From assembly GCA_907165275.2 (NCBI GenBank), contig OU015661.1:6517501-6581500 (forward strand): a stretch of DNA of 64,000 nucleotides. Direction: 5' to 3'. Positions 47,000-59,340 of the stretch are shown here, in pieces. This DNA comes from Zygaena filipendulae (lineage: Eukaryota > Arthropoda > Insecta > Lepidoptera > Zygaenidae). Position 1 is the first letter of the stretch; every line of letters starts with the position of its first letter. The notes under the pieces were generated by a model. The model was not told where the DNA came from. It saw only the letters and a list, made by a program, of their open reading frames with translations, and did not search any database. A program made the translations under genes and the position numbers.

Positions 47000-48360
47000 A
47001 AATAACCTGTTTAGTTGATTACATTCTAAATTACTATATTTTAAATTAATTACAGAAAAAATTCAAATAAGATGTCAACAGCACTGGTCAATATAATTTT
47101 CCTATACGGATCATTTTAATCCTACTATCCTAATTAATATTATAAATGTGAAAGTGTGGATGTTTGTTAGTCAATCACGCAAAAACGACTGAACGGATTT
47201 GGATGAAATTTGGTATGCACATTGTCAGGGGTACAGAGAAGGACATAGGGTACTTTTTATCTCAGAATTCCCGCGGGAACTCCGGAATTAATGCGGGGAA
47301 CAGCTAATCACCGTAAACTACTGTCAGGGTTCAAAGGACATAGAGTACTTTTTTCCCGGAATTCCCGCGGGAACTCCGAAATTACCGCGTATGAAATCGC
47401 GGGGGACAGCTATAGTATAAACATAGTTATATACGGATTGATATGTAAACATGAACCGATTCAAAAAAAATCTTTACTGATATAATATAACATCCCTGTG
47501 ACAAAGCATACTTTTTTCACGGATGATATCGCAACTCGTGCAAGAGATCATTTTAGTGTTGGAATAGGAGATGTTCTCTCAAGCTGACATAAAGAGTGCC
47601 TGCAGGAATTACGAAATTGACGCGGGTGAAAACGCGGGAGGCCGAGTAGATCCTTTTACATAAAGAAAGGAATGCTTCGTGGGCAGATACCTAATGGACT
47701 TAATACGTGGGAACGTACGAACATAAGGTTAAACTATTCCCGAGAACGACTTGTTAATAAAATGAACATACTTTGAACATCGCAAGCTTGTTACGACGTC
47801 GTAACTATGGGTGTAATGCTATGCCATCGTTTTCGTGTGACCATTGAGTGACTTTAGAATTGAATGAAGCGAATCTTTTATTTCACAGAGTGCCCCTTAT
47901 TCGTTGTACACAATAAAAAATATCAGTAAGCTTTTACTATTAATGAATGTTGGACACCCAGGAAGGGTCGTCGTCACGTAATCAGAGAACTAATCTCCAG
48001 TGTCTACTCACGTGCGTGCGTGGGCGTGCGTCATAATACGAGCACACTTCACTGGATACAATGTCGCCCTCTCGGAAATTCTGTCTGTCTGTACTCTGTC
48101 TCTGTCTGTCTGTCTGTCTGTTCGTGATAATCTCTGCATGTACTGAACGAATTGTCATGCAATTTTCAGTAGTAGATTAAGCTTAGCCTGAAGCAACAGA
48201 TAGGCTTTGTTTCATCAAGATAGGACGTAGGGCAGAAAAGTTATAATCATTTAAAGACTTCAGCGTGAAATGGTCGAAAGCTTCGATATAATGTTGCATA
48301 ACGAACATAATAAAACCTTTTTAGAGATACGCAAATTTTTCTTTTGAATTGATTTTTTGT

Positions 48361-48403
48361 GAAGTGACCTCAGAAGAATAACTTATTCTTCTGAGGAAGT
48401 GAC
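48361..48403. mobile_element. Ultra-short palindrome (27 bp) with 8-bp TSD
   Basis: Element 48369-48395 is CTCAGAAGAATAA, C, TTATTCTTCTGAG, a perfect palindrome around one base. GAAGTGAC flanks it at 48361-48368 and 48396-48403. It lies in spinster intron 1. Confidence 0.72.
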
Positions 48404-50597
48404 CGTTTTTGTTTTTGGAGAGACAGATGTAGTGATTATATTCTGTTTGAGACCAAAGTGTACATAACTACTTCGTTTTAAAAGAGTGAGAAAATCTAAC
48501 GTCATTACTATCATTGCAAGGGTCACAAATACACGCGGGTGAAACCGCGGGCACCAGCTAATTTATTAATATGGGTCCTAGAGGGTGTACTACAAACGCA
48601 CTTTCGTATACATAGTAAGTATATTTGAAGATAATTACAGATGTTATCTCTTACGAACACCAATACGGAAATATAGTTTCTATGGGACCAGACAGTGTTG
48701 CGAAGTATCAAAATATAAATAAACCACTATGCATGAGTTAATTTATGGTTATTAACAACACGAACGCAATTGTTTCCATATTTGCCAGATTTGCGTACGG
48801 AGGGTTAATTTCCCATGGGGACCATGGCAAGTTCTCACCGCAATGACAAACCCTCGAGTTTTTTTTATCTAAATTAAAATCTTATTCTACCACATTAGTT
48901 CAGCTTATGGGTCACGTCACTCAGTAAGTCCCAAGGCTGAAACACACACACACCATTATGACTAAAATAATTTTGTAATTTGTACAAATATACGTACACG
49001 TATGAAATAATTTTAGAAAGTCTTTTAAATTCCAATCAAATATACTTTAATCGCACGCACACAGTAAAAAAACATGTAAATATGTACAATTTAGGTGACG
49101 TAGGTATATTGCTAAAAGCAATCTTTTCATAGGCAACCTACGGTAGGTCTATGGGATACCGTTTGTGTACGGCGATTAATGAAATAAAATATGGCGTGTA
49201 AACTTGCGCGTCGCGTTGACTTAGCCGCGCCCAGTGAGGGGTTAAAAATGCGGTTGAGGGATGGTTTTGTAACCTTTTTTTCGTAAATTTGTGTCACTTG
49301 GAACGTTTTAGTTCTGAAAATAAACGATTGTAAACATTTTATGGAAAATCTTTGTCAAGTCCCGCAACTCTTAGAGGTGTATTTACAACTCAATAGGTAC
49401 TCATACTATATCCTATCATGAAATGGAATGCTGCAGTCATGTTCCGACCACTAAAAGCAGTTACGAAACTTTGATAATGATTAATAATGCAAATAAAAAA
49501 AATATAAAACCCAACAGAAAAAAATTCTGAGATTTTTACTTTTATCAGTACCTACTCCCTATTACGAAATAGGGATTTGTTATCTAAGACCATGTGTACG
49601 AGGCAGGCTTAAATGCTGTGGTTTTAGCCTTAATTACATTAGAACGGGTAAGCGTGCTCCACGCCCGAATAGGTACCATGTGGTTGGAGGATCAAAAGGG
49701 ATCAGTGAAGAATTTATGGGACTACAAAGTAGCTCCCGAGCTCGCTTACTCAATGGGCAACAGTGTAATTTTTAGAGTTTCAAAATCATTGTGGGAATTA
49801 ATGCTCTTTGTGGCAGGTGTATGCTGGAAAGAAACATTTCAAAAAGGGGCATAGAATGTGCATAATTGATTAATTGTCTAATATAAAATATTAATTTAAC
49901 CATGTAACTACATGAAGATCATAATAGCTTTATGATCGCGATATGGGCGGGTGTGATTCGAATAAATGAAATGTTCGTATATATTCCGATTGAAATTTTC
50001 TTAATAAATAATATTCGTAAAAATTAAATAATTTTCCCTGTCGTCGGACTCGTTCGCCAGTTGAGCGCTAGCAGCAGCTGCATTAACAAGTGTTGCCATT
50101 GATTTGATGCAATACAGCTGCACGCACCGTACCGTGCGTGCGTGCGTGCGCAGCCAGCGTGAGAGTAGAGATGAAGCGCCGGCTCTCGAGTGGCCGTATA
50201 CGTCCACTTGGGACCAATTAGTTCCACCGCCACAGATCTCCTAGTCAAGTGCCGATCCCGACATAATTTTACATATTACGTGGCCCGTGAGACGTAATTA
50301 GTTTTCCAGACTATGATTAAGAGTACTTTATACGATTTAAATAACTTACATCACTATATTATATATTTATTTATCGACTCTCGCCGAGTCCCTTTAAAGT
50401 TTTACTTTAAGAATCAACGAAATAAAAGCCACAATCTAACAATAATGTTAATCGTTAATCGATTTGTCTCAATCGTTAATAGTGCCTTTGGAGCACGTTA
50501 CTTTGACAGCAGCTTTAAAGATTATATTATGTTGCAGTGCGACCACACCACGGCACCGGTATACGTTATTCCACAGTTTTATTTTTATTTTTTTTAG

Positions 50598-50669
50598 TTC
50601 CTGGACAGATAAATATAGAACCCATAGGATTTTTTCCTTACATTCTGGGACTGATCATAGCGTGTCTAA
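50598..50669 (+). other. Candidate 72-nt symmetric cassette exon in spinster intron 1
   Basis: A pyrimidine-rich tract ending TTTTTTAG is followed by 72 open nucleotides and then GTAAGT. Both edges are phase 1, exactly the phase of the flanking spinster exons, and 72 is divisible by three. Inclusion would insert 24 residues (VPGQINIEPIGFFPYILGLI then IACL) between TLA and VLSD, changing the junction glycine codon to valine and adding an arginine codon. The insert is hydrophobic. I do not recognise it from Spinster proteins, so it may be a cryptic site. Confidence 0.3.
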
Positions 50670-51822
50670 GTAAGTTATGTATTATTTATCTAGTTAGTTA
50701 TCTCAAATTGGATTTTGTTCTTTACATTTTGTTTGTCGAATAAGAGAGATAAAAGTCGAAAATATTTTTGAAATTTTCTTATGTTGAAGACGCTAACTAC
50801 CATACATCACATTCCCTAGATAAGAATGCGTACTTACACGGTTGTGTAACCTTTTACTGTCCTTTTGTCGAGTGAGTAAATAAGGGATCGTGTACGAGAA
50901 CTACGAGAATATAATTATGAAGCTGGAAGTGATAATTAAGCACTTTTATCACTTCGAGTGGCAATAAAATGTCGGTAATGTTACATCTACGGTGGCTACT
51001 TGCATCGTCCAAGTAAAAGTATAAGGTCGATGTACTTGTATCATAAGTTGTATGCGCCCGCAAAGAGAAATCGAAGAAAAATCGAACTACTTAATAAATC
51101 TGCTATGGCAACGCATCTTTGAATAGCTGCTGCGAAATCAAATGTATCGAATATCGACAGTCGAATGATGTGATTACGATGATTGGCGACGTCTAATAAT
51201 GTCATATACGTACGACAATTAATATAAAAATACAGTAATGAAACTTGCCAAATCGAGCACCTGTTTGATTTTTATTTAGGTGTAACAGCGATAACTGTAA
51301 ACAAGTGAAGATTGCACCTTTAAGCTAGCGATAAGAATTTTGTGTGCTGTCGTTATCCGTCTTATGCACAGCAAATAAACTATATAGTATTTAGAACATA
51401 CTATGTATATATATGTAACATAAAATGAAAGGTGTATAATATACCTTTCATATTATATTAAAATGTGGTTAAACTACCCAACAAAGCAGGTATGGTACCT
51501 ATTTGAGTCCATTTAAAAATATCTAAGTATGGTATAGAATGTATGTATATGTATAGAACGTCGTATGGTGTAAAAATAACGTTGGGCTTATTTTTAGAAA
51601 TAACCTCGTTCATATTATGATCGTGTCATTGAATAAATTAAGAACTACGTTCACCTTTCCTTTCCTTAGTCGTTATTTGATTAGAAAAACAATTTTGAGT
51701 AAAACTTCTTTTATGTTTGAATTATTAGTTAAAATTTATGTTTTTATTTGTTCAATTTGGATTCCTTTTTTTTAAATATCACACAACGTTAAACATATCA
51801 AAAATATCTAATTTAAAAATTT

Positions 51823-51892
51823 AAGCGCTATACATATAAGCGCTGTATAAGCGCTGTATAAGCGCTATATAAGCGCTGTATATGCGCTATAA
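51823..51892. repeat. Tandem array of an 11-bp unit (TATAAGCGCTG)
   Basis: Six AGCGCT cores, each palindromic, spaced about 11 bp apart with small variants, in spinster intron 1. Confidence 0.8.
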
Positions 51893-53274
51893 GGATTTAA
51901 AATCTGTTAAAATCCAAACCTATACCTTTATTTATAAAACGAATGGAGGTTAGTTGTGATATACATTAAGCATACACTTAGTTCTTGTATCATGGACAGC
52001 GTATTTCTGTACTTCAACAGGTTTTTTTGCGATTCCAGACGAGACAGTTATGGTGAGGCGGCGCGGCGCCAAAATTGTTCATAATCGTTAGTCCAGAAGA
52101 CGCCAATTCTTCCGTTTTTTAATCTAGCATAAGATTCAGTACCTAGATAATTTTTAAGTTATTTTGACTGACTACAACTCTACAGGGAACTAACGAGCCC
52201 TCGTTTATTCATTAACTAAGACGGAACATATACATATGTAACAACGATAGCTCATTTCAACCGAGCTCCCGGAAGCCGTCGATTAAGATGACTGTAAATA
52301 ATTAAATATACTTAAGGTATATATTTTAACATGTGAACCAAAATACTTTCTTTTCAATTAAGAAGTCGGTTAAAAAATGGAAAGTCATACTAAATAGGTT
52401 TCTGATACGATGCTAACAAAATTGTGCCTTAGGTCGAAAATGACCACTTTCCTTAAATTTACACTTTCGTAAGTAATTTTAATTGTAAAAAAAAGAATAC
52501 TAAGTCGCCAGACTTTTTGAATATATTTGCAGTAGGTAGGCATAATGAAAGTAGCTCTCGCTAAGATGAAGCTTTCTTAAGATGTAGCTACTGCCGAAAG
52601 TAGAACCGCTTAGATGCGTGTGTACAGTTTAACGAACGTTTGACGAATGTTTTACTAGATTTTTTTTTATATATTATTCAACAATGTAGAGAGAGACTAG
52701 AGACACAAAAAGTTTCGGGATAAAAGTACCCTATGTCACTCAGAACTACCATAGCTTCCTAACTGTTCAGTAGATCCGTCCCCCTACAACGTCACAAACT
52801 GACAAACTCACAATTCACAAACTCGCAAACTTTACCTCTTTAAGATTTATAGATAGCGCGAAGAAGAATATTTGCAAAAATATTAGTTGCAAAAGTTATT
52901 TCGTAGGAGTAAAAGTGTTGGGTTAAATTCTTGAATGCCGGCTACAGGCTACTTAAATTACTGAATGTTCTTGGTATTGATACTTAATTGTTTTCTGCAT
53001 CGAGTTGCACAATATGTATAGGCAAGTATATAGGAACATGTTCTTGGCAGTCAGTATTTTCTCGAAATAAGGAATTTTTCATTACTGTACAACAAAGGGT
53101 CAATTCATTATAGATGAGCATCGTGATTTTTTAATATATCAGTATAACAAAGCCATGGTACGTCATTTTTTTCCCCAATGATTTTTGTTCACGAGTGTAC
53201 AATGATACATTTGTTTTTTTTTTCAAAGTGGGATGAATTGTCCGATTCAAATGTTATGTATGTATGTATTCAAA

Positions 53275-53370
53275 TGGGAATAAACCCGATAAAAGCCTAC
53301 TATTTATACTCGGATTTAAACTCGGGCTTAAACCCGAAAATGGCAGGCTTTTATCGGGTTTCATCCCAAG
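53275..53370. repeat. Short MITE, GGGAATAAACCCGATAAAAG ends
   Basis: The 5' end is inverted as CTTTTATCGGGTTTCATCCC at 53348-53367. In spinster intron 1. Confidence 0.6.
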
Positions 53371-53859
53371 CACCGGGTAGATTGCCCATCTATAACTACA
53401 ATTTATTTCCTAACAAAATGTATGGGAAAAGTTTTTTCGATTTGTGATATTTCTGATATTATCTTAACCTGACTTGCCCCCATAGAACCTTTTGATCTTT
53501 GTAGGATACTTGTGTAATGACGTTATAAGTATGTAGATAGTAAGCGTTTTACGGGAAAAGTTTATTTTATTCTTTTTTAGCGCATTTAAATAAAAACTTG
53601 TTTAAAAAAGGTTTTTTACTTTTTAGTTGTCTCTGGACAGGTTTCTTAGTATGTTCATCTCATTCAAGGCATCATTGTTCTAAAATTGTTTGCCAGTTTA
53701 ATTTCGAATTTTGGAGTTATCCTTTTTCTAGACAGGTTACAAACCAATGCTGTTCACGCCAAATTACACAACTCAAAGTTAACAAACCGATGCTAAAGAC
53801 TCGAACAATTTGACCATAATATCGTAATCGAGGACTAAAAAGTAAAAACCCCAGTAGGT

Positions 53860-54240
53860 ACATCAAAATTATTTTAGACGGATTAGAGCAACAGAGTAAT
53901 AACTCGCAGTCGTATTCTCAGCAAGTCCATTAATTTGATACCCATAATATAGGAAAGCATAAAAAACTTAGTCCGCCATTTGTAGAAGTCCGCCATAATG
54001 GATTAGAGTGACGTCACTTTATTTTTTGAGTTATTCTCAGCAAGCCCTTTCATTTGATACTCATATTAATTTGTAGGAGTGAATTAAAAATAACCAGTCC
54101 GCCATCTTGGGTGTTCCGCCGTGTTGGATTTAGAATGACCATGCATTGTCATCCAAACTAGATGTGTATACAGAATTTCAGCTCAATCGGTTGAAGATAA
54201 TATCTGTAAAATTGAGTATCTTAAAACTGAGTTGTAAGAT
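53860..54240. repeat. Repeat with two internal copies (TCCGCCAT family)
   Basis: ATTCTCAGCAAG and TTTGATACYCATA then AGTCCGCCAT occur at about 53916-54000 and 54043-54110. Related in style to 61917-63020. Confidence 0.5.
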
Positions 54241-54339
54241 TTCACTCGTACAAACATATGTAGTTACATACGTACATTGCAAGTTAAATAAAAGCTTCTA
54301 AAAAGGTATACTGTCATCATACTTGTTGAAAATCGACTT

Positions 54340-54620
54340 CCAAAAAACACAAAACTAAAAATAATAAAATACCGATTTAATCCAACAGACAAAAATACAC
54401 GTAATATCTACTAATATTGGTTTGTGCTACCACTTTTCGATTTGAATTCGGTGCCAAGCCCGCTAACGTCTGCCAACTTGGGTTGTTCAGTTCACGACGA
54501 GCTCGTGGCGGGAGTAGACTTAGGTATTTTGTTACTTTTAGCTTTTTAGTTTTGTGTTTTTTGGAAGTCGATTTTTATTTTTTTGTTAAAAATTTGTTTA
54601 TTTCTTGCTTTTAAGTGAGA
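54340..54620. repeat. Partial copy of the outer MITE family
   Basis: Left arm complete (CGATTTAATCCAACAGACAA, GGTTTGTGCTACCACTTTTC); the right arm is reduced to ATTTTGTTACTTTTAGC and TTTTTGGAAGTCGATTTT. Confidence 0.6.
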
Positions 54621-54689
54621 CGGTTTGTAATTTATCTAAGTTACAATAGCCTAACGTCAACTGCTCATCACCTTTTACAAAATATTGCT

Positions 54690-55451
54690 TTTCCCGATGC
54701 AGGGACGTTAATTTTTGAGGAATTCTTCTGGTACATCACTATCAGTTCCAAGTTGCTACATACGTTTTGAGTTGTGACGAGCATATTGTTTAGGAACCAT
54801 ATTAAAGTTAACGAATCGGAACTCGTGAAATACCTATTATTGAGAAGTTCCAATGACCATCTGTGGTCTTCATCATCAGTTTCACTTCTACAAATTTTGC
54901 TTCCCAAAATCAAATAAACGATTTACTATAAAAAATACCCAAATCGTTATAGGTGTGCCTATAATTTTTAAAGAGTTCCCTCGATTTCTCCAAGTCCTAT
55001 CATCAGATCTCGACTTGGTGATAAAGGAACTAACCTGGAAGTATACCCTTCCAAACAAAAAAAAAACAATTTTCCAAATCGGTCCAATTGAAACCCGTGA
55101 AATACGTATTATTGTTGAGTAGTTCCGATGACCACCTGTGGTCTTCAACATCAGTTCCACTTCTTCAAATTTTGCTTTCCGAAAGCAAATGAACGAATTA
55201 TTATAAAAAATACCCAAAATCGCTATAGGTGTGCCTATAATTTTTGAAGAGTTCCCTCGATTTCTCCAAGATTCCATCATCAGATCCCGACTTGGTGGCA
55301 ATGGGACCTAATTGGAAGTAAACCCTTTCAAACAAAAAAAGAATTTTTGAAATCGGTCCAACCGTCTTCGAGTAGTCGGTGAACATACATAAAAAAAAAC
55401 ATACATACAATCGAATGCATAACCTCCTCCTTTTTGGAAGTCGGTTAAAAA
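54690..55451 (-). repeat. Two overlapping inverted SINE-like repeats
   Basis: Both share ACCTGTGGTCTTCAACATCA-type sequence, AATCGCTATAGGTGTGCCTA and a poly(A) block. The second ends at 55421-55451 in the 31-bp tail shared with the LINE. Confidence 0.65.
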
Positions 55452-55499
55452 GCGTTTTAAATGTGTAAATACATGTGTATAATATGAGTAGTGTATTTA

Positions 55500-55640
55500 G
55501 AATAAGTAGTGCAGTTTAAGTACCAGCTATAAAATTAAAGTAAAAAATTAGAATATAAGTAGGATACAATATTATGTAAGTCTAATAATTGTAATGATTT
55601 ATAGAAATAAAGATTATTATTATTATTATTAATATTTAGA
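55500..55640 (+). repeat. LINE-type 3' tail ending (ATT)n
   Basis: AAGTACCAGCTATAAAATTA to AGAAATAAAGATTATTATT; a second copy is at 61565-61680, sharing GAATATAAGTAGGATACA. Confidence 0.55.
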
Positions 55641-56145
55641 TTCGAATGTAGCAATTCTAATTTAATGCGAATGTGAGTTTATTACTCTTTAACGCCATAA
55701 CTACTCAAACGATAATCTTGTTATTTTGCTCACACGTTGTCAAACGTACCGAAAAGGACAGCGTAGGTACTTTTATCCCGGATTTTCCGTGGGATCTTCG
55801 AAATTAAAGCGGGTAAAACCAGCCAGCTATTATATGAATTTGTACCACGCCAATCATGCAACGAAGTACAAACAATAGCACTAAAGGCAACGCGTTCTGA
55901 CCTCGCAGTTCGCACATTTCACAATTCACTAAGTCACAATTATTTCTTAAAGAACCACTGACGTTGCGTTAAATACTACAACTACTTATTGTTCACAAAG
56001 CTCGTATGTGCATGATTATACTTGCATGGCTTGCATGTTCAATATGCATCGTGCTCATTCTAATACTCATGCTTCATGCTGAACATGTTATTGGTTAAAT
56101 GAATTGAGATATCTAGCTTCTTAGAAACGGGTTTCTTATATTTTA

Positions 56146-56390
56146 CTAGCTGTCCCCCGCGATTTCATCCGCGGTAATTTCGGAGTTCCCGCGGAGGTTG
56201 CGGGAAAAAGTACTCTATGTCCTTCAGTTCCCGAGGGAATTCCGGGATAAAAACTATCCTATCTTTTAAGTTGGCCCATATTAGGAATGGTTACAAAATT
56301 TTATCAAAATCCGTTCAGTAGTTTCGGAGTCCATCGCGGACAAACAACGTGACACGTGATTTATATATATTAGATTTATATATATTAGAT
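56146..56390 (+). repeat. CTAGCTGTCC-type SINE-like repeat
   Basis: One full unit nearly identical to those at 39139-40083, ending GTGACACGTGATTTATATAT. Confidence 0.7.
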
Positions 56391-58594
56391 AATATAAGAT
56401 ATCAAACACTATTTTATGCTATAGCTGCATAACGTATTTCAGAGGTCACGACAAGAGCGTCGCCAAACAGTCTCGGTGCAGATGCTTACGCAATTAACGT
56501 TACTTGGAAATTTAATACTCTACACTGATTCAAAACGCTATCGATATCGCATCGTAGGATTGTGATATTGCTTTCATTTTGGTGAATTTATAGGGAGTGA
56601 TGTCTATTTACTTACTATTTACACAATGGTTGCACGACATGCTGATTACGTGTTTAGATCATGTTTAGATGAATTGTTTTTGATTATATAATAGTTTGTG
56701 ATATAAACACGAATTTTAACACGTTAGATTTCAAACTTTCTGTATAACTATATAAGCATCTGACTGACATCATCTATCTATTTTATTAACCGAATTTAAA
56801 AAAGAGGAGGTTATCAATTCGGCTGTTTATTTTTCGGTTAAAAATTTTCACTTTCAAATAGATTTGATCTTTCAACACGCGAGAAAGGTTATTTATTTAC
56901 GTTATGACTAGATTACATTGAGATTCATTATATTATAGTAAACAATGATTGTTTTTTTTTCTAAACGCTTCAAATCAATGAATTGTAGTAAAAAAATAAA
57001 CTAAGCATATTATTAGGTAGTACCTAATAAATTAAATTCTATGTCGATTGGTGCCAATAGTGTTAATATTATAGTTACCTACAACTATAGCTGTGCCTCG
57101 CGGTTCAAGTCCCGTTAAAATCGGTCCAACCGTTTCTGAGATTAGCCGGAACAAACAAATAAACTGAGAGACAGACAAAAATTTTAAAATTGTTTTTTTT
57201 TATGTAATTACCGTGGATGAAAGCGGTTAATTTGAAATTACAAACACTTCAATTTTATTTATCAGTTGGTAGCTACAGATACAGACGTATAGATATTACT
57301 TGGATATAACTTACCTTATGTTCCTTGGAAGTTGGAACATATTCCAATGAACTTGGAAATAAAATTTGTGCTTCCCCTTCACTCGACAAAATTAACCTGT
57401 CATCGACAGAAGTTTAGCAAGTATACTTACGTAGTACGTACATTGTCCAACGGAGCTACCCGGAAATGACTTGCAGAAACATCCCCTATTTTTCTAACCT
57501 AAAGAACTCTTATTACTTTCGAGAAATCGCATTACCTGTGTCTGGGATAGACACTATTTTTTTATATTTACGGTAAATGTTTAGTATATTCAATTGATCT
57601 GTAAATTGAATTGTTTTCAGGTATAGATGACAACCGTTTATTTCCCGTCTTTGGTTTTGAAATAGATTTGAGCTTGTACAGTAGGTACCATGTAACGACT
57701 ATAGCCGTTACATAGTATCGTTTATACATACTATACTACATAAAATACCACGACTGTTTAGTTTCTATATATTATATAGGTCACACAAATCATAAATTAT
57801 AACCTTTATTAAATTCTAGTTATGATCACGAATTATTCGACTACATGTAGTAATAGAGTAGTTTGCACTAAATACTCGTGTCTTTAAACACTAACCTAAA
57901 CCTTTGCCTAGGTCGGTAAGTACTACCTAATCGCTACTATTAATAGATACCTACTCACTATAATTATAAATAGCTTGATACGGGGCATAATCACACCGTT
58001 CTCGCGGGAAAACTGCTCGATGCCGATTGGCTGGTGAAAATGGTGTGATTCTCGGTAGGTACCTAGGCATTTGGGTGAGCGCGTGCACGTCATGCGCTTG
58101 GGTTTCCTCGGTCTGGTTGGCGCGCTACGGCCGCGCCTGTGCTGCCATCGCGCTACGTTACCTGCCTGCGACGCGCGACGATAGCACGCCGATGAGTCGG
58201 TGACGCTACCCACGTGGCCGCGTACGTGTCGGATCACGCCACACTAAACCATGGCACCACTCGTCAGACGTCATTTGAAGGTCAACATGTTAAATAATAT
58301 GTAAACGTAGTCAATGACATATTGTGCGATTGAAATAAAATATTCCATCTTCTACGTTTACCGTTATGCACATAATAATTAGATGACCGCCTACGTCTAC
58401 ACCTATATTAATTTGTCATCACACTATTATCAGGAATTGACTAAGACCGCCATATCAGCTGGAAGTGAACAAGAATATCAACCACTACCGAGTTGTTTTG
58501 CATGAGGGACAAGAATACCGATATATAGGTAGGACCTATACACATCACCTACCTAGTTAGAGATGAACTCATAAAGATTAATGATGACATAATG

Positions 58595-59080
58595 CAAGGG
58601 CGGATTTAGGGGGGGGCACGGGGGCACGTGCCCCCCCCAGATGGTATTTTTGTTTACTATGGAGATCCCATCACAGTACATACTTAGAAGCAAATCAAAT
58701 TATCAAACTTGTTAAAATATATGAATAATATAACAGTCTTTCTGTTTCTGTCACATGAGTGAAACTCTTGTCTATTTCTGACTACTGGAATTGCGAATTT
58801 TGTTCGTTGCATCCTTTTCGCGCACTTGCAAATGAAAAATGAGTGGTGCGGTCGCGGGAAAAAAACTTTCTTTAACAAACTTTAACAATAATTAAAAATA
58901 AAAAACATTTATTTTTTCTATTACTTTGATACTCTCATAAACTTTCTATAGACATACTTGAACTTGTAGAAATAAACTATAAATATAAAAAATAAAGGTT
59001 ATTTCTAAAAGTTATTGTTAATTTATTTGCCCGTCCGCCCCTTGTGCCCCTCCCAGAAAAATATCCTGTATCCGCCCTTG
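58595..59080. mobile_element. 486-bp hAT-like MITE, 8-bp TSD
   Basis: Termini CAAGGGCGGAT and ATCCGCCCTTG; subterminal G-run and C-run (GGGGGGGCACGG, CGTGCCCCCCCC) pair. The TSD ACATAATG is at 58587-58594 and 59081-59088. It lies in spinster intron 1. Confidence 0.82.
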
Positions 59081-59130
59081 ACATAATGATAATAATTAAC
59101 GACGGTGCCGGTGACATCAATATACCCATA

Positions 59131-59340
59131 ATGTGGTCGGGAAATGGTGGATTCAACGAGAAAAGTGTCGCATTTTTAGTAACTTCTCTATCTTTACCAT
59201 TCACATAGCAATAAGACGCGCGTAATGTGGCCGGAAAAGGGTGGATTGAACGAGTAAAGTGTCGCATCTTTAGTAACTACTCTATCTTTACCATTCACAT
59301 AGCAATAGGAGGCGCGTATGTGGTAGGAAAAGGGTTAATG
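59131..59340. repeat. Minisatellite, 93-94 bp unit, about 2.2 copies
   Basis: Units start at 59131, 59225 and 59318 (ATGTGG...GGAAA), each with GTGTCGCAT, AACT.CTCTATCTTTACC and ATTCACATAGCAATA. Confidence 0.75.

Noticed and set aside
49594..49854. 86-residue frame in spinster intron 1
   Set aside because: Composition is plausible, but no recognised domain, no splice sites matching spinster phase and no repeat evidence; treated as chance.
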